Source: Sphingopyxis sp.
GTDB taxonomy: Bacteria; Pseudomonadota; Alphaproteobacteria; Sphingomonadales; Sphingomonadaceae
Assembly (NCBI GenBank): GCA_012035435.1
Contig: JAAUPH010000093.1
Location: 1 to 8,197, forward strand
Length of the DNA: 8,197 nt
Reading direction: 5' to 3'
The notes under the pieces are model-generated. The model worked only from the letters and a program-made list of their open reading frames with translations. It did not search any database and was not told the DNA's origin. The position numbers were made by a program, and so were the translations under genes. Every line of letters starts with the position of its first letter. Positions within the stretch are counted from its first letter, which is position 1. Shown one piece after another: positions 6,636 through 8,197 of the stretch.

Positions 6636-7056
6636 TCATCTGCCCCAGATGCGCGGCATCAACGCGCTGTTCGGGGATGTGTTCGAGGATCCGGATCATT
6701 ATGCCAGCGCGCGGCCCTCCGATGAATGGCTGCGCACTCAATTGGCCAATCCCAATGTCATCGCGCTGGCCGCGCTCGACGGCGACGCCATTGTCGGCGG
6801 CCTCACCAGCTATGTCCTGCCCAAGCTTGAGCAAGAGCAGAGCGAGATTTACATTTATGATCTGGCGGTGGCGCAAAGCCATTGGCGGCGCGGGATCGCC
6901 ACCGCGCTGATCGGCGCGCTGCAGGACATGGCAAAGGCGCGCGGGGCGTGGGTGATTTATGTGCAGGCGGACTATGGCGATGAGCCCGCCATTGCGCTTT
7001 ATACGAAGCTCGGCGTTCGTGAGGATGTGATGCATTTCGACATCGCGCCGCGCTAG
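6607..7056 (+). CDS. aac(3)-I: AAC(3)-I family aminoglycoside 3-N-acetyltransferase (GNAT fold)
   Basis: The 149-residue product is a GNAT acetyltransferase closely resembling AAC(3)-Ia, which transfers an acetyl group from acetyl-CoA to the 3-amino group of gentamicin-type drugs. Family-specific blocks are SYVLPKLEQEQSEIYIYDLA (68-87), RGIATALI (95-102) and VIYVQADYGDEPAIALYTKL (116-135), ending in VMHFDI (141-146). These are far closer to AAC(3)-I than to generic GNATs. The acetyl-CoA loop reads WRRGIA (93-98), with Trp where the family consensus has Arg or Gln. Length matches AAC(3)-Ia (about 154). ATG 6607 lies inside the mlaA reading frame (29-base overlap), so translation may be coupled; no good ribosome binding site is visible. 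There is no integron or transposon signal nearby, and base composition matches its neighbours. This suggests a resident chromosomal gene whose natural substrate may not be a drug. Confidence 0.9.
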   Translation: MFQILHLSPDHLPQMRGINALFGDVFEDPDHYASARPSDEWLRTQLANPNVIALAALDGDAIVGGLTSYVLPKLEQEQSEIYIYDLAVAQSHWRRGIATALIGALQDMAKARGAWVIYVQADYGDEPAIALYTKLGVREDVMHFDIAPR

Positions 7057-7089
7057 GCCATGCGCCAAGGCGCTGCTACACCCCAGCGC

Positions 7090-8115
7090 ATGTCCGAAAA
7101 GAATCATCTCTATCTGGTCGACGGCTCCAGCTATATCTTCCGCGCCTATCACCGCCTGCCGCCGCTCACGAACCCGCAGGGCGTTCCGGTCGGGGCGGTT
7201 TATGGCTACACCACCATGCTCTGGAAGCTGGCCAAGGATTTGCACGAGGCCGACGGGCCAACCCATCTTGCGGTCATCCTTGATCACAGCAGCAAATCGT
7301 TCCGTAACGATATTTACGACCAGTATAAGGCGCACCGGCCCGAACCGCCCGAGGATTTGCGGCCGCAATTCCCGCTGATCCGCGATGCGACCCGCGCCTT
7401 TTCGCTGCCCTGTATCGAGATGGAGGGGTTTGAGGCCGATGATCTGATCGCCTGCTACACCGAAGCTGCGGTCGCGGCGGGGTGGAACGTGACCATCGTG
7501 TCGTCGGACAAGGATCTGATGCAGCTCGTTCGCGAACCCGATGGCGCGCCGCATGTCGACATGCTCGACACGATGAAGAATGTTCGCATGGGCCTTTCCG
7601 CAGTCGAAGAAAAATTCGGCGTCGGCCCGCAGCTTGTTGGCGATGTGCTCGCATTGATGGGCGACAGCGTCGACAATGTCCCCGGCGTTCCCGGCGTTGG
7701 TCCCAAGACCGCGACCAAGCTGATCGTCGAGCATGGTGATCTTGAAAGCGTCCTTGCGGCAGCCGACGCGATGAAGCCCGGCAAGCTGCGCGACAATTTG
7801 ATTGAGCATGCCGAAATGGCGCGGCTGTCGCGCGTGCTGGTCGAGCTCAAATGCGATGTGCCGCTGCCCAACGCGCTCGACACGCTAAAGCTCGACGCGA
7901 TCCCGCCCGAGCCTTTGCGCGCCTTCCTGACCGAGCATGGCTTTCGTTCGCTCGCGGCGAAGCTAGACAACGGCGCGCCGCCGCCGGGCCAGTTCGCAGC
8001 GATAGATGACTTCCGCATAGCGGACAAACCGACGGCTTGCAGCCAATCGATCCCGGCCCATTGGTGCAGTTCGCGCACAATCTTTTCGCGCCCCAGGCCC
8101 TGTTGCAGGTATTGA
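7090..8115 (+). CDS. polA: DNA polymerase I, 5' nuclease domain only; reading frame lost near residue 300
   Basis: From ATG 7090 the frame encodes the N-terminal 5'-3' exonuclease domain of DNA polymerase I, which removes RNA primers and damaged strands. Numbered from that start, the domain shows LVDGSSYIFRAYH (9-21), GFEADDLIA (113-121), SSDKDLMQLV (138-147), and GDSVDNVPGVPGVGPKTATK (191-210), which combines acidic metal ligands with a helix-hairpin-helix. Similarity is good to about residue 300 (GFRSLAAKLDNG). The last 40 or so residues are unlike PolA and end in a TGA at 8113-8115. The 3'-5' exonuclease-like and polymerase domains, expected within about 60 residues, are not found in any forward frame before the window ends. 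The gene is therefore interrupted or the sequence is joined wrongly. ATG 7060 is also in frame, but it adds ten residues not typical of PolA. The gene starts 33 bases after the acetyltransferase. Confidence 0.9.
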   Translation: MSEKNHLYLVDGSSYIFRAYHRLPPLTNPQGVPVGAVYGYTTMLWKLAKDLHEADGPTHLAVILDHSSKSFRNDIYDQYKAHRPEPPEDLRPQFPLIRDATRAFSLPCIEMEGFEADDLIACYTEAAVAAGWNVTIVSSDKDLMQLVREPDGAPHVDMLDTMKNVRMGLSAVEEKFGVGPQLVGDVLALMGDSVDNVPGVPGVGPKTATKLIVEHGDLESVLAAADAMKPGKLRDNLIEHAEMARLSRVLVELKCDVPLPNALDTLKLDAIPPEPLRAFLTEHGFRSLAAKLDNGAPPPGQFAAIDDFRIADKPTACSQSIPAHWCSSRTIFSRPRPCCRY

Positions 8116-8197
8116 AGACGAAGCGATTCATCTCGGCCCCGGTAAATGGGATGTTACTGGGTTTCTCTCCCTGCAAAATTCTCCCGGCCATCTCGCC
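8078..8197 (-). pseudogene. Possible fragment of an ABC-type substrate-binding protein, C-terminal region
   Basis: Reading the - strand from the window end gives GEMAGRILQGEKPSNIPF, followed closely by NRFVFN and RAWG. The first block resembles a common C-terminal signature of periplasmic substrate-binding proteins of the PF04392 type (AARILRGEKPADIPV, then FVIN and a Gly near an Ala-Leu). Only about 40 residues are visible. The frame then runs on into the polA region without a normal ending, so it is either frameshifted, truncated at the junction, or a chance likeness. The neighbouring - strand frame also looks protein-like from about 8150 down to about 8010. The gene body would lie beyond the window. 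Confidence 0.25.

Noticed and set aside
7060..7089. ATG 7060 as the polA start
   Set aside because: The ten added residues are not PolA-like, and known PolA proteins begin close to the MSEKNHLYLVDG segment at 7090.
6589..7809. Long open frame on the - strand, about 406 codons, spanning the acetyltransferase and polA
   Set aside because: It is antisense to two clearly recognised genes and its translation resembles no family; such frames are common in GC-rich DNA.
7996..8197. Insertion sequence or transposon end in polA
   Set aside because: No terminal inverted repeat, target duplication or transposase motif can be seen in the 200 bases available.

Overview
The window looks like chromosomal DNA of a GC-rich alphaproteobacterium, most likely a sphingomonad (Sphingopyxis/Sphingomonas/Novosphingobium type). 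This is inferred from the PolA N-terminus, the non-lipoprotein-like MlaA, the CHASE2-GGDEF-EAL architecture and the codon use. No rRNA, tRNA, CRISPR array or recognisable transposase is present. All well-supported genes lie on the + strand.

Layout: (1) 1-42 is the acidic Asp/Gly tail of a gene that starts outside the window. (2) 179-2529 is a cyclic-di-GMP signalling gene encoding an extracytoplasmic CHASE2 sensor, three membrane helices, a degenerate GGDEF and an EAL phosphodiesterase domain. It is split into two frames by what looks like one missing base near 1284. (3) 2530-2654 is a leader with several mutually exclusive inverted repeats, one covering the start codon of the next gene. (4) 2655-3647 is a TerC/Alx-family membrane protein, followed by a 12-bp hairpin at 3657-3685. 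(5) 3792-3941 is a 49-residue single-helix membrane protein with a strong ribosome binding site. (6) 3974-5649 is a GFA/CENP-V-fold zinc protein overlapping purT by 4 bases. (7) 5766-8115 is a same-strand run of mlaA, an AAC(3)-I aminoglycoside acetyltransferase homologue and the 5' part of polA. (8) Around 7980-8000 the polA similarity stops and unrelated DNA follows to the window end. That DNA carries, on the - strand, a short stretch resembling the C-terminal part of an ABC-type substrate-binding protein.

Functional links: GFA and purT are translationally coupled and both touch C1 chemistry (formaldehyde and formate). mlaA and the acetyltransferase overlap, and polA follows after a short gap, so these three may be co-transcribed. 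The points most worth a second look are the split CHASE2/EAL gene, the switch-like terC leader, the chromosomal AAC(3)-I homologue, and the abrupt end of polA.
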